From: Stappia taiwanensis
GTDB taxonomy: Bacteria; Pseudomonadota; Alphaproteobacteria; Rhizobiales; Stappiaceae
Direction: 5' to 3'
Assembly (NCBI RefSeq): GCF_014635285.1
Contig: NZ_BMCR01000006.1
Span: forward strand, 186,001-250,000
DNA length: 64,000 nucleotides
Each line of letters begins with the position of its first letter. The first letter of the stretch is position 1. The position numbers and the translations under genes are program-made. Of this stretch, positions 33,325 to 42,256 are shown piece after piece. The notes beneath the pieces are model-generated. The model was not told where the DNA came from. It saw only the letters and a program-made list of their open reading frames with translations, and ran no database searches.

Positions 33325-34191
33325 ATGTCCATTTTTTCGATTCTCAAGGCCGTTGGAACGATCATTGGCGACGCCATTTCGGAAATGTCGCGCGATGACG
33401 GGTTCGCCATTGCCAGCCATGTGGCGCTGTCGTCGCTGCTGGCGCTGTTCCCGTTCCTGATCTTCATCGCCGCGCTGACCGGTTTTCTGGGGTTGGGCGA
33501 CATGGCCGACCGGATTGCCGAGATGCTGTTCGATGCCTGGCCGAAGGAGGTCGCCGGGCCGATCGCGCGGGAAATCACGGTGGTTCTGACCGAGCCGCGC
33601 GGCGATTTCCTGACCGTCGGTGTGATCGCCTCGGTGTGGTTCGCCTCCAACGGGGTGGAGGCCTATCGGGTGGCGCTCAACCGGGCTTATCGGGAGCCGG
33701 AAAATCGCGGCTTCATCTACCGGCGGCTGCAGGCGATCGCCCTGGTGCTGATCGGCTCGGCGATCCTGATCACCTTCGCCTTCCTGATCGTGTTCGCGCC
33801 GCTGGTCTGGACGGCGGTGCTGAAATACGCGCCGTTCCTGGAGGAGTTCACCGCCCGGCTCAACCTGTCGCGCTATCTGATCGCCTCGATCCTGACCTTG
33901 ATGGGGCTGTTCGTCGCCCATTTTGTGCTGCCCGCCGGTCGGCGTGGCTTTTTCGATGTGCTGCCCGGAGTGCTGGCGACCCTGGTCCTGTGGATGGTCT
34001 CCGGCGTTGCCTTTGGCATCTATCTCGCCGGTTTCGCCAATTACGTCTCCACCTATGCCGGCCTTGCCGGTGTGATGACGGCGCTGATCTTCCTGTATCT
34101 GGTGTCGATGGTGTTCGTTTTGGGCGGCGAGCTCAACGCCGCCACCTTGCGCTGGCGCCGCCGCCAGGCCGAGGCGGCCGCTTCGGCCTGA
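33325..34191 (+). CDS. YihY/BrkB-family inner-membrane protein
   Basis: The 288-residue membrane protein of the YihY/virulence factor BrkB family has about six helices. Typical motifs are DDGFAIASHVALSSLLALFPFL near residue 25, SNGVEAYRVALNRAYREPENRGF near 108, and a C-terminal YAGLAGVMTALIFLYL...LGGELNA near 245. The ATG at 33325 was preferred to that at 33289 because the conserved sequence starts soon after it. The family name is historical; it is not an RNase, and the role here is unknown. Confidence 0.85.
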   Translation: MSIFSILKAVGTIIGDAISEMSRDDGFAIASHVALSSLLALFPFLIFIAALTGFLGLGDMADRIAEMLFDAWPKEVAGPIAREITVVLTEPRGDFLTVGVIASVWFASNGVEAYRVALNRAYREPENRGFIYRRLQAIALVLIGSAILITFAFLIVFAPLVWTAVLKYAPFLEEFTARLNLSRYLIASILTLMGLFVAHFVLPAGRRGFFDVLPGVLATLVLWMVSGVAFGIYLAGFANYVSTYAGLAGVMTALIFLYLVSMVFVLGGELNAATLRWRRRQAEAAASA

Positions 34192-34223
34192 ACCGCTTGG
34201 GCACCCGCCTGGCTTCTTGGGTC

Positions 34224-35117
34224 TCAGGCGGGGGGGCGCCGGGTGCCGATGCGCCGTTCCCGGATCATCAGCAGTGCGCCGACCACCAGGGCGCTGCCGG
34301 CGATCTGCACCGGCCCGAGGGTTTCGCCGAACAGGAAGTAGCTCTCGATCGCCGCGGCGACCGGCACCAGATAGAACAGGCTGGCGACCCGGGCGGCGCT
34401 GCCCCGGCGGATCAGCACCATCAGCAGCAGGATCGCGCCGATCGACAGCACCAGCACCAGCCAGGTGAGGGCGATGATCAGCTCCGCCGACCACTCGATC
34501 CGCCAGCTCTCGCCGGCGGCCAGCGGCAGGGTGATCAGCAGTGCGCCGACATACTGCAAGCTGGTGGCCGGCATCAGGTCGAGCCCGCCGGCGTATTTCT
34601 TCTGATAGACCGTGCCGAAGGCCATGCCGATCACCGCGAGCAGGCAGACCAGCGCGTTGACCAGCGTCAGTCCAGAGGCGGCGACGCCGAGCTGCGGCAG
34701 CACCACCAGGGCGAGGCCGCAGCCGCCGACCGCCAGGCCGAGCCAGTGGCGCGCGCCGATGCGCTCCTGCAGCAAGGGGCCGGCGAGCAGCGCGGTCAGC
34801 AGCGGTTGCAGCCCGAGCACCAGCGCGGCGATGCCGGCCGGCATGCCCCGGTCGATGGCGAAGAAGATGCCGCCCAGATAAACGCCATGGATGAGCATTC
34901 CGGCGACGAGGCAATGACCGATGTCGCGCCCGCTGCCCGGCCAGCGGGCGCGGGTGAGGAGGGCGAAGACGAGCAGGACCGGAATGACGCAGAGAAAGCG
35001 AATGCTCAGGAAGACGAAAGGTTCAATATAGGGCGCACCAAGCTTGGAGCCGATGAAGCCGGTCGACCAGAGCAGCACGAAAATGGCGGGAGACAGGGTA
35101 TCGAGAAGTGATCGCAA
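34224..35117 (-). CDS. DMT/EamA-family transporter
   Basis: The 297-residue protein has two EamA repeats of five helices each and belongs to the drug/metabolite transporter superfamily, usually an exporter of amino acids or other small metabolites. FVLLWSTGFIGSKLGAPYIEPF at the N-terminus and the repeat motif around GLALVVLPQLG (end of repeat 1) and ALLMIRERR (end of repeat 2) are typical. The only in-frame start before the first helix is a TTG at 35117, with no clear ribosome site. It is divergent from the chemoreceptor gene and convergent with the YihY gene. The substrate is unknown. Confidence 0.82.
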   Translation of the reverse strand: MRSLLDTLSPAIFVLLWSTGFIGSKLGAPYIEPFVFLSIRFLCVIPVLLVFALLTRARWPGSGRDIGHCLVAGMLIHGVYLGGIFFAIDRGMPAGIAALVLGLQPLLTALLAGPLLQERIGARHWLGLAVGGCGLALVVLPQLGVAASGLTLVNALVCLLAVIGMAFGTVYQKKYAGGLDLMPATSLQYVGALLITLPLAAGESWRIEWSAELIIALTWLVLVLSIGAILLLMVLIRRGSAARVASLFYLVPVAAAIESYFLFGETLGPVQIAGSALVVGALLMIRERRIGTRRPPA

Positions 35118-35220
35118 GGCGGGAGGTCCGGTCTGGAAGGAGCGGGGGCAGTGAAAACTTGCTGATTCTCAGGAGCTTGTCCTGAACTCTGCGGCGTTGA
35201 TCGGATTTTAACGCTCTCGG

Positions 35221-37278
35221 TTGAAATTTCGGTCTGCGCAATCCGTTGCTGGCGAGGTGTCCAAGGTGTCGCGGTATCGTTTCCCCAGGCTGTCGGTGAG
35301 CATAGTTGGACGTTTGTCGGTCCGCATCAGGATTTTTGTTCTGATCGGCCTGTCGCTGGTCGGATTGGCTGCGGTCGGCGCGGTGTTCTGGTGGAGCCAG
35401 GGCCGGGTCGAAACCGCCTTCACCCGGGCGGAAGCCTTCGCCGCGCTCGCCTCGGGGGTGGAGGATCTGGAGCGAACCGCCGGAACCATGCGGATCGTGG
35501 AAAAGGACTATCTCGCGGAGCCCGGCGCGGAAGGTTATGCCCGGTTCGGGGCGGTGCTGGCGAGTGCCCGGGAGCAACTGGCGCGGCTTGCGGCGGTGCC
35601 AGTTTCGGCGCCGTTCGCGACAGAAATTACAAAAGTTGCCGCGACATTTGACAATATTGATGCAGCTTTCGCCGAGTTGCACGGCGTTCAGCAGCAGCTT
35701 GGCTTCAACAGCGAAAGCGGCGCGCTGGGCGATCTTGCCAACCTCGGCGGCTCGCTGCATCAGCGGGTGACCAAACTCGCCCGGTTCAATCGCGGTCCGG
35801 CAACGGCGAAGTTGAACCTTGCGGTGATCGATCTTCAGCGTTCGGAAAAGGCCTACCTGCTCGACCGCAGCGATGTGGCGCTCGGCGGTTTCGAGGTCGC
35901 GGCCGGGCGGTTCGAACGGGCGCTCTCCCGGGCGAAGCTCGCGCCGGAGGTCGCCGATCCGCTGGGCGAGACCATGACCGCCTATCGCGCCGCCTTCGAC
36001 CTTTACAGCGCTGCCGGCACCGAGCGCACCGCCCAGGTCGAAAGGCTCGAAGCCTTCTTCGATGTGCTACCGCCCTATCTGGAAACGCTGGCCGGCGCGG
36101 CCGATGGCGGTAAGGCCGACGCGGCGACGGCATTGGCAGGCGGGCGGGAGTTGGCGAGCCTGATCATGGCGGGGATCCTGATTGCAACGCTGCTGGTTCT
36201 GCTTGGTGCCGGGGCGTTGATCGGCGGCTCGATTGCCGCGCCGCTGACCCGGTTGCGCGCGGCGATGGAACGACTGGCCTCCGGCGAAACCGAGATCGAC
36301 CTGCCGGAGGCGCCGGGCCGCACCGAGCTCGATGCCATGGTGCGTAGCGTCGCGGTGTTTCGCGACACCGCACGGGAACAGGCGCGGCTCGCCGCGGCGC
36401 AGGCGGAGGGAAATGCGGCGCGCGACCAGCGGATGGCGCATCTGGAAACCCTGATCGCCGGCTTCGAGGCAACGGTGGAGGCCGCGCTGTCGCGGCTCGA
36501 TCAGGCGGCGACGGATCTGGCGGGCGCGTCCGACACGCTGGATGAGGCGGCGGACGGCGCGGCGGGCGAGGCGACGCGGGCCGGCGAGGCGGTGCGGGTC
36601 GCCGCCGACAACGTGACCTCCGCCGCATCCGCTTCGGAACAGCTCAATGCCTCGATTGCCGAAATCGCCAGCCAGGCCAACCGGTCGACCGAGGTTGCGG
36701 AACAGGCCATGGGGAGCGCCCGGACAACAGGCGCCTCGATGGGAGATCTGTCCGCCACCGCCGATCGGATCGGCGAGGTGATGGGGCTCATTCGGGAAAT
36801 CGCCAATCAGACCAATCTCCTGGCGCTGAACGCGACCATCGAGGCGGCGCGCGCCGGTGAGCATGGCCGGGGCTTTGCAGTGGTGGCGGCCGAGGTCAAG
36901 GACTTGGCCAGCCAGACGGCCAAGGCGACCGAGGAGATCGCCCAGCAGGTGGGGGCGATCCAGTCCGCCTCGACCTCAGCGGTCTCGGCCATTGACGAGG
37001 TGGGCGAGATCATCCGCGAGATGAACGAAATTGCCGCCTCGGTGGCCGGTGCGGTTGCCCAGCAGAGCGCCGCGCTCGGCGAAATCACGGAACATGTGGC
37101 CGAGGCCTCCGGGCGGGCGGGTACCGGCGCGGAGGCGATGGCACGGGTCAGCCGGGCGACCGAACACGCCCGGGGCACCGGCGCGCTGGTGGGGGAACTC
37201 TCCGACACTCTGGGGGCGCAGGCGGCGGTTCTGCGCAAGGAGATCGGCGCGTTCCTGAACGGTGTGCGGGCGGCCTAA
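35221..37278 (+). CDS. Methyl-accepting chemotaxis protein
   Basis: This 685-residue chemoreceptor has an N-terminal membrane helix near 37-57, a periplasmic helical sensor (about 60-315, resembling a helical bimodular type), a second helix near 317-340, a HAMP linker ([17 protein letters not shown] near 342) and a long cytoplasmic signalling hairpin. The CheA/CheW-contact tip is the highly conserved [20 protein letters not shown] region near 522. The start shown is TTG at 35221; GTG codons at 35257 and 35266 are possible alternatives. No other che genes are nearby, so it would feed a chromosome-wide pathway. Confidence 0.88.
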   Translation: MKFRSAQSVAGEVSKVSRYRFPRLSVSIVGRLSVRIRIFVLIGLSLVGLAAVGAVFWWSQGRVETAFTRAEAFAALASGVEDLERTAGTMRIVEKDYLAEPGAEGYARFGAVLASAREQLARLAAVPVSAPFATEITKVAATFDNIDAAFAELHGVQQQLGFNSESGALGDLANLGGSLHQRVTKLARFNRGPATAKLNLAVIDLQRSEKAYLLDRSDVALGGFEVAAGRFERALSRAKLAPEVADPLGETMTAYRAAFDLYSAAGTERTAQVERLEAFFDVLPPYLETLAGAADGGKADAATALAGGRELASLIMAGILIATLLVLLGAGALIGGSIAAPLTRLRAAMERLASGETEIDLPEAPGRTELDAMVRSVAVFRDTAREQARLAAAQAEGNAARDQRMAHLETLIAGFEATVEAALSRLDQAATDLAGASDTLDEAADGAAGEATRAGEAVRVAADNVTSAASASEQLNASIAEIASQANRSTEVAEQAMGSARTTGASMGDLSATADRIGEVMGLIREIANQTNLLALNATIEAARAGEHGRGFAVVAAEVKDLASQTAKATEEIAQQVGAIQSASTSAVSAIDEVGEIIREMNEIAASVAGAVAQQSAALGEITEHVAEASGRAGTGAEAMARVSRATEHARGTGALVGELSDTLGAQAAVLRKEIGAFLNGVRAA

Positions 37279-37472
37279 GCATCTGAGCCTCCTGTGAAAG
37301 CCTCCTATTCCTGACAGGTTTCCCTCCCCGAGCGTATGGGGGAGGATGACCGCTTCGCACATGCAGGGCGGCGGTGTTTCGCGCCGGTGCCATTTGTCGC
37401 GCGGGCCCTGCCGTGCATGGCCTTTTTCCGATCCCCATGTTAGGCGACAGGAAAACGACCGAGAGGGACTCC

Positions 37473-38666
37473 ATGCAGGATCGCATTGTGATTGTCGGCG
37501 CTGGACAGGCCGGCGCTCAGGTTGCCCAGTCGCTCAGGATGGGCGGTTTTGAGGGAGAGGTGGTGTTGATCGGTGACGAGCCGCACCCGCCCTACCAGCG
37601 GCCGCCCCTGTCGAAAAAACATCTCGCCGGCGCCATTGAGGACGAGGCCCTACACCTGCGGCCGGCGGCCTTTTACGAACAGAACCGGATCGAGTGCCGC
37701 TTCGATGTGAAGGTGACCGGGATCGACCGTGCCGCCCGCGAGCTGGCGCTGTCGGATGGCGAGACAGTCAGCTACGACCGGCTGGTGCTGGCGACCGGCA
37801 CACGGCCGCGCACGCTGTCCCTGCCCGGCGCGGAGCTTGCCGGAGTGGTCAGCCTGCGCACCATCGCCGATGTGGAAGCGATGCGTCCGGTGCTGCTGCG
37901 GCCGGGGCGGATCGCCATTGTCGGTGCCGGATATATCGGCCTGGAGGTGGCGGCGGTCGCCCGCAGTCTCGGACATGAGGTCGTGGTGGTTGAGGCCCAG
38001 GACAGGGTGATGAAGCGGGTGGTCTCGCCGGCGCTTTCCGCCTTCTTCGAGGACCTGCACCGAAAGAATGGCGTGGAGTTGATGCTGGGCACCGGGATCA
38101 GCGGGTTTGCCGGCGATGAGACCGGTCAGGTGCGCGGCGTCCTGTTGGCCGATGGCCAGGAAATCGCTTGCGATCTGGCGCTGGTCGCCGTCGGCGCGGC
38201 CCCCAACGACGAGTTGGCGGCGGCTGCCGGCCTTGATGTGGACGATGGCATTCTGGTCGATGGCGCGGGCCAGACGTCGGATCCGGCGATCTATGCCGCC
38301 GGAGACTGCACCCGGTTCTTCTCCGGCCGCTATGGCCGCTCGATCCGGCTGGAAAGCGTTCAGAACGCCATCGATCAGGCCAAGGCGGTGGCGGCGGCAC
38401 TGACCGGCGCGGAGGAGGATTACGATCCGGTGCCGTGGTTCTGGTCGGACCAGTATGCGATCAAGCTGCAGATCGCCGGCCTGTCCGACGGCTATGACGA
38501 GACACGGGTCGTCGGCGATCCGGCGGAGGGCGGCGGGTTCTATGTCGCCTATCTGGCGGATGGCCGGTTGATCGCCGCCGACAGCGTCAACCATCCGCGC
38601 TCGCACATGATGGCGCGGCGGGCCATCGGCAAACCCTTCACCGACGATCTGCTCCCGGCCGCCTGA
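37473..38666 (+). CDS. FAD-dependent ferredoxin reductase (BphA4/putidaredoxin reductase type)
   Basis: The 397-residue flavoprotein moves electrons between NAD(P)H and a [2Fe-2S] ferredoxin. An FAD-binding Rossmann motif IVIVGAGQAGAQVA starts at residue 5, PPYQRPPLSKKHL at about 40 is the family's flavin-contact block, a second dinucleotide fold IAIVGAGYIGLEVAAV near 147 binds NAD(P), and AIYAAGDCTRF near 270 contacts FAD. A C-terminal reductase domain follows. The ATG has GAGAGGG upstream. No partner ferredoxin or oxygenase lies next to it, so the electron acceptor is unknown. The stop is 2 bases from the convergent hydrolase stop. Confidence 0.88.
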   Translation: MQDRIVIVGAGQAGAQVAQSLRMGGFEGEVVLIGDEPHPPYQRPPLSKKHLAGAIEDEALHLRPAAFYEQNRIECRFDVKVTGIDRAARELALSDGETVSYDRLVLATGTRPRTLSLPGAELAGVVSLRTIADVEAMRPVLLRPGRIAIVGAGYIGLEVAAVARSLGHEVVVVEAQDRVMKRVVSPALSAFFEDLHRKNGVELMLGTGISGFAGDETGQVRGVLLADGQEIACDLALVAVGAAPNDELAAAAGLDVDDGILVDGAGQTSDPAIYAAGDCTRFFSGRYGRSIRLESVQNAIDQAKAVAAALTGAEEDYDPVPWFWSDQYAIKLQIAGLSDGYDETRVVGDPAEGGGFYVAYLADGRLIAADSVNHPRSHMMARRAIGKPFTDDLLPAA

Positions 38667-38668
38667 CC

Positions 38669-39454
38669 CTAGCCGCGCGCGGTCTGCTGGCGAATGATCT
38701 GGCAGACCGTCCGCGCCATTTCCAGATGCGGCATGTGGCCGATCCGGTCGAACAGATGGGTGGAAAGCCGCGCCGGCAAACCATCTGTCTGATGGGCCGG
38801 AACCACCCGATCTTCCGTGCCCCAGATCACCTTGACCGGGGCTGGAAGCCCGGCGATCTCCTCATGCGGCAACACCTTTTGCGAGGTGCCGTCGATCAGG
38901 CTCTCGGCGATGTGCATCAAGGCTTCGCGCACGCCGGGCCGGGCGCGTCCCGCTGCGGTTTGCCGGGCAATCAGGCGCGGCAGCCGGAACTCCGGATGAA
39001 AGAACTGTTCCAGCAGGTCTGCCAGTTCCTCCGCTTCCACGGCGGCGGCGAAGCGGCGCAGCAGGCGGTGATTGATCTCCGGGCCGAAGCCGCCCGGCGC
39101 GAGCAGGGTCAGGCTGGCCACCTGCTCCGGACGGGCGAGCGCGACCAGCGCGGCCGTGGTGCCGCCCATGGAGTGGCCGACCAGGTGCACCTTGTCGAAC
39201 CCGTGGCGGTCCAGGGTGGTGGCCACCGCCCGGGCGGAAACGCCGGCATTGCCGATCCGCGGCCAATCCAGCGCCCGGCCGTGACCGGGAAGGTCGAGGG
39301 CCAGGGTGTGGTGGCTCCGGGCGAGGGATTTCTGCACCGGGGCCCAGGTGAGGGCGTCGGCGGCAAAGCCATGCAGGAACACCACCGGGGGGCCGCTGTT
39401 GTCCGCACCATATTCGGTTTCCGGCAGGGCGCCGGCTGTCGCATCGCCTGTCAT
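38669..39454 (-). CDS. Alpha/beta-hydrolase
   Basis: The 261-residue alpha/beta-hydrolase has oxyanion-loop PPVVFLHGFA near residue 23, nucleophile Ser in VGHSMGGT near 95, acid Asp in WGTEDRVVP near 208 and catalytic His in IGHMPHLE near 240. The overall pattern resembles the free hydrolase-type domain of AcoC-like proteins, but there is no lipoyl domain and no dehydrogenase operon nearby, so only a generic esterase or hydrolase function is supported. The ATG at 39454 starts the conserved sequence. Confidence 0.82.
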   Translation of the reverse strand: MTGDATAGALPETEYGADNSGPPVVFLHGFAADALTWAPVQKSLARSHHTLALDLPGHGRALDWPRIGNAGVSARAVATTLDRHGFDKVHLVGHSMGGTTAALVALARPEQVASLTLLAPGGFGPEINHRLLRRFAAAVEAEELADLLEQFFHPEFRLPRLIARQTAAGRARPGVREALMHIAESLIDGTSQKVLPHEEIAGLPAPVKVIWGTEDRVVPAHQTDGLPARLSTHLFDRIGHMPHLEMARTVCQIIRQQTARG

Positions 39455-39607
39455 CCTAGGGTCCGGCCCTCGCTTCCTTGCCCGCCCCGATCCCTTCCGT
39501 TGTGCCACGAGTTGGGCCGGATCGCGAGGCGGAAAGGTGGGGGCAGTTGGTCCGAGCGCCGCGGCGCGGCGGGTGCTTGACAGGCAGGGGAGCGCCGGGG
39601 CACTCAC

Positions 39608-39623
39608 TTTCAATCGATTGAAA
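39608..39623. promoter_or_regulatory. 16-base perfect palindrome upstream of the sugar kinase
   Basis: TTTCAATCGATTGAAA is perfectly self-complementary, with the central CG typical of LacI/GalR-family operators. It ends 26 bases before the kinase GTG start, within the expected promoter/leader. No LacI gene lies adjacent. Confidence 0.6.
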
Positions 39624-39649
39624 AAAACGAGCCGGAAAGGGATCGGAAC

Positions 39650-40582
39650 GTGGATCTATTGTGCCTCGGCGAGGCGATGGTCGAGTTCAATCAGGCATCG
39701 ACCGGCGAGGCGTATCGGCAGGGGTTTGGCGGCGATACCTCGAATGCGGCGATTGCGGCCGCCCGCAGCGGCGCTCGGGTCGGCTATGTGAGCGCCATCG
39801 GGGACGACCCCTTCGGGGACATGCTGCATGCGCTATGGCGCGCCGAAGGTGTCTCGGATGCCGGAGTGCGGCGAATGCCGGCGGCGGAAACCGGGATCTA
39901 TTTCGTCAGCCATGGCGCGAAGGGCCATGCCTTCACCTATCGGCGGAAGGGCTCGGCGGCGGCGCGGATGGCCCCCGAGGATCTCGATCCGGCGCTGTTG
40001 CGCCAGACCCGGGCGCTACATGTCTCGGCGATCAGCCAGGCGATTTCGGCGAGCGCCTGCGACACGGTGTTCGCCGCCATTGAAACGGTGCGGGATGCTG
40101 GCGGGCTGATCTCCTACGACACCAACCTGCGCCTTTCGCTGTGGCCGCTCGCCCGGGCGCGGGCGATCATCACCGCGACGCTTCCCCTTTGCGATATCCT
40201 GCTGCCCGGTCTCGATGACGCGCGGCTTCTGACCGGGCTTGAGGCACCGGCGGAAATCGCTGACTGGTTCCAGGCCCGGGGGGCGGGCATCGTCGCGTTG
40301 ACGCTGGGCGCGGAGGGGGTGCTCATCGCCGACGCCAGCGGCTCGGAGCTGATCGCTCCGCACAAGGTGGCGGCGGTGGATGCCACTGGGGCGGGGGATG
40401 CCTTCGATGGTGCCTTTCTCGCCCGCTATCTGGAAACGGGCGACGCGCGCGAGGCCGCCCGCTATGGCAATGCGGCGGCGGCGCTCGCGGTCGGCGGCTA
40501 TGGCGCGGTGGCCCCGCTGCCGCGCCGCGCCGAGGTGGAAGCTTTGCTCGCCCGGCGAGACGGTGGCGCTTCCGCTGTTTAG
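39650..40582 (+). CDS. kdgK: PfkB-family sugar kinase, 2-dehydro-3-deoxygluconokinase-like
   Basis: The 310-residue ribokinase-like kinase resembles KdgK, which phosphorylates 2-keto-3-deoxygluconate. LCLGEAMVEFNQ starts the protein, GFGGDTSNAAIAAARSGA near 24 is the substrate-binding PfkB-1 region, ISYDTNLRLSLW near 153 is a KdgK-like stretch, and VDATGAGDAFDGAFL near 243 is the PfkB-2 signature with catalytic Asp250. The GTG start at 39650 has GGAAAGG upstream. The palindrome just upstream suggests carbon-source regulation. Other Entner-Doudoroff or KDG genes are not visible, so the exact sugar is inferred. Confidence 0.8.
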   Translation: MDLLCLGEAMVEFNQASTGEAYRQGFGGDTSNAAIAAARSGARVGYVSAIGDDPFGDMLHALWRAEGVSDAGVRRMPAAETGIYFVSHGAKGHAFTYRRKGSAAARMAPEDLDPALLRQTRALHVSAISQAISASACDTVFAAIETVRDAGGLISYDTNLRLSLWPLARARAIITATLPLCDILLPGLDDARLLTGLEAPAEIADWFQARGAGIVALTLGAEGVLIADASGSELIAPHKVAAVDATGAGDAFDGAFLARYLETGDAREAARYGNAAAALAVGGYGAVAPLPRRAEVEALLARRDGGASAV

Positions 40583-40663
40583 TGTTTAACAGGAAATCGG
40601 CGGTAATCTTGGGTTGAAATCGGCGCCGGGATGGCGCGGCACTTGGTGGGCAAGGGACTTGCA

Positions 40664-41269
40664 ATGAGAATCTTCAAAATGCTGGCAGCGGCGGCTTTGA
40701 CCGTCGCCGTGTCAATGTCGATGGCTGAGGCGATGACCGAGAAGGTGTTCGATCCGGTGTCGCGCAGCTGGGTGACGCACAAGATCACGCCGCAGGCCGC
40801 CGGCAAGATCGTGCGTGCGAAATACAAGCGCACCACCGTGCGCTATCGCACCTCGGAAAAGCCCGGCTCGGTGGTGGTCGATACCCGCAAGCGCTACCTC
40901 TATTACGTGCTGCCGGACGGCAAGGCGGTGCGTTATGGCATTGGCGTCGGCCGCGAGGGCTTCACCTGGTCGGGCCGGGAGAAGGTTTCGCGCAAGGCGA
41001 AGTGGCCGAGCTGGACGCCGCCGCAGGAAATGATCGTCCGCGAGCGCAAGAAGGGCCGCAAGCTGCCGCGCTACATGCCGGGCGGCCCGAAGAACCCGAT
41101 GGGCGCGCGTGCGCTTTACCTCGGTGCGACCGAATTCCGCATCCATGGCACCAATGAGGACTGGTCGATCGGCCGGGCCGTATCGTCCGGCTGTATCCGC
41201 ATGCTGAACGAGGACGTGGAAGACCTCTACAACCGGGTGTCCGTGGGCGCCCAGGTCAACGTTCTCTGA
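40664..41269 (+). CDS. L,D-transpeptidase (YkuD/ErfK family)
   Basis: The 201-residue exported enzyme cross-links peptidoglycan or attaches proteins to it. A signal peptide covers about 1-23 (ending MAEA). The YkuD catalytic domain runs from about 66 to the end with His161 in RIHGTNEDW and nucleophile Cys177 in SSGCIRM, the HxxN...SxGC(I)R(M) motif. The ATG at 40664 was selected over 40631 because it gives a clean signal peptide and follows AAGGGA. The length is typical for the single-domain alphaproteobacterial type. It probably forms 3-3 cross-links. Confidence 0.9.
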   Translation: MRIFKMLAAAALTVAVSMSMAEAMTEKVFDPVSRSWVTHKITPQAAGKIVRAKYKRTTVRYRTSEKPGSVVVDTRKRYLYYVLPDGKAVRYGIGVGREGFTWSGREKVSRKAKWPSWTPPQEMIVRERKKGRKLPRYMPGGPKNPMGARALYLGATEFRIHGTNEDWSIGRAVSSGCIRMLNEDVEDLYNRVSVGAQVNVL

Positions 41270-41282
41270 CACACCGACGCTC

Positions 41283-41314
41283 CCCCGGCGCCGCGGATGA
41301 CAGCGGCGGCGGGG
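41283..41314. terminator. Hairpin between the L,D-transpeptidase and MmyB-type genes
   Basis: Twelve-base arms with one mismatch (41283-41294 and 41303-41314) lie between two convergent stop codons. GC-rich and without a T-run, so moderate support only. Confidence 0.45.
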
Positions 41315-41315
41315 C

Positions 41316-42182
41316 TCAGCCTGCGCTCCGGGCCGGTTCCTGGCGCATTGCCGCCTCGAATGCGGCGCTGCTATCGTGATCGGCCTCGGCTGCGTAGTAG
41401 ACCAGGCGCAGATGCTTCTCCTGGTCCACGATGAAGGACGAATGCGCGAAGACCACCGGGCCGATGCCGTCGACCAGGAAGCTGCGGCGGCCGTCGCAGC
41501 GGCCGTGAACGTCATGCCGGTTCCAGAGGGTCTTGAAGGTCGGTGAGACCCGCTCCAGCGCGGCGACGAGCGCCAGCATCCCTTCATCCTGAGGTGCCTG
41601 GGCGAAGTCGCGACGGAAGCTGGCCAGCACCTGCGGCGCCTGCAGCTCCCATTTGGCGATACGGCTGTTCAGCCGGTCATCGGCAAACAGCATCCACAGC
41701 ATGTTTCGCTCAGACGGATCGCGCTCCGCGAAGCCGAACAGGCGCGCCGCAGCCGCGTTCCAACCCGTGACATCCCAGCGCAGATTGGCCACATAGGCGG
41801 GCCGTAGCGTCAGATCATCGAGCAGTCGCCGCACCAGGGGAGGCAACTCGCACCAGGCCTGCCCGGTCATCGCCGGCGGCCGCTGATGGGCAAGAAGAAA
41901 CAGGTGCCGTCGCTCGATCTCATCCAGCATCAGCACGCGGGCGACATTGTCCAGAAAGGCGGATGACACCGAGATGGCGCGTCCCTGCTCCAGCCACGTG
42001 TACCAGGTGATGCCAACGCCGGCGAGCGCGGCCACCTCTTCCCGGCGCAAGCCAGGTGTGCGCCGCCTCTTGCCGGCGGGCAGGCCGACATCGAGAGGGG
42101 ACAGGCTCTCCCGTCTCCGTCGCAGGAAATCCGCGAGTTCGGCACGGGTGCGGTCCAGGCGATTGCCGGGCATGTCGCTCAT
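41316..42182 (-). CDS. XRE-type regulator with MmyB-like ligand domain
   Basis: The 288-residue regulator has an N-terminal helix-turn-helix (about 15-90, with TPGLRREEVAALAGVGITWYTWLEQGR, of which GLRREEVAALAGVS-like is the family hallmark) and a C-terminal MmyB-like domain (about 105-280) thought to bind a small hydrophobic ligand. The motif around NxVAWNAAA (here WDVTGWNAAAARLF) is characteristic. It is divergent from an MFS exporter with 74 bases between the starts, the usual arrangement for a local repressor of a drug or metabolite exporter. Confidence 0.87.
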   Translation of the reverse strand: MSDMPGNRLDRTRAELADFLRRRRESLSPLDVGLPAGKRRRTPGLRREEVAALAGVGITWYTWLEQGRAISVSSAFLDNVARVLMLDEIERRHLFLLAHQRPPAMTGQAWCELPPLVRRLLDDLTLRPAYVANLRWDVTGWNAAAARLFGFAERDPSERNMLWMLFADDRLNSRIAKWELQAPQVLASFRRDFAQAPQDEGMLALVAALERVSPTFKTLWNRHDVHGRCDGRRSFLVDGIGPVVFAHSSFIVDQEKHLRLVYYAAEADHDSSAAFEAAMRQEPARSAG

Positions 42183-42256
42183 TGTAATAGGATAACTTGT
42201 TCCATAGTAATGGTTTAACTGATGTGCGAGGCAACGCCAACACCAATGGAGTTGTC
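42183..42256. promoter_or_regulatory. Divergent control region of regulator and MFS exporter
   Basis: The 74 bases between the two starts are AT-rich compared with the flanks. They contain imperfect symmetry around an AAC-TT-GTT core (about 42194-42201) flanked by TAATAG and ATAGTAA. They are the probable site for the adjacent MmyB-type regulator; exact bounds are unknown. Confidence 0.4.

Noticed and set aside
37323-37345. Hairpin CCTCCCC/GGGGAGG after the chemoreceptor gene
   Set aside because: Only 7 bases with a 9-base loop and no T-run; too weak to call a terminator.
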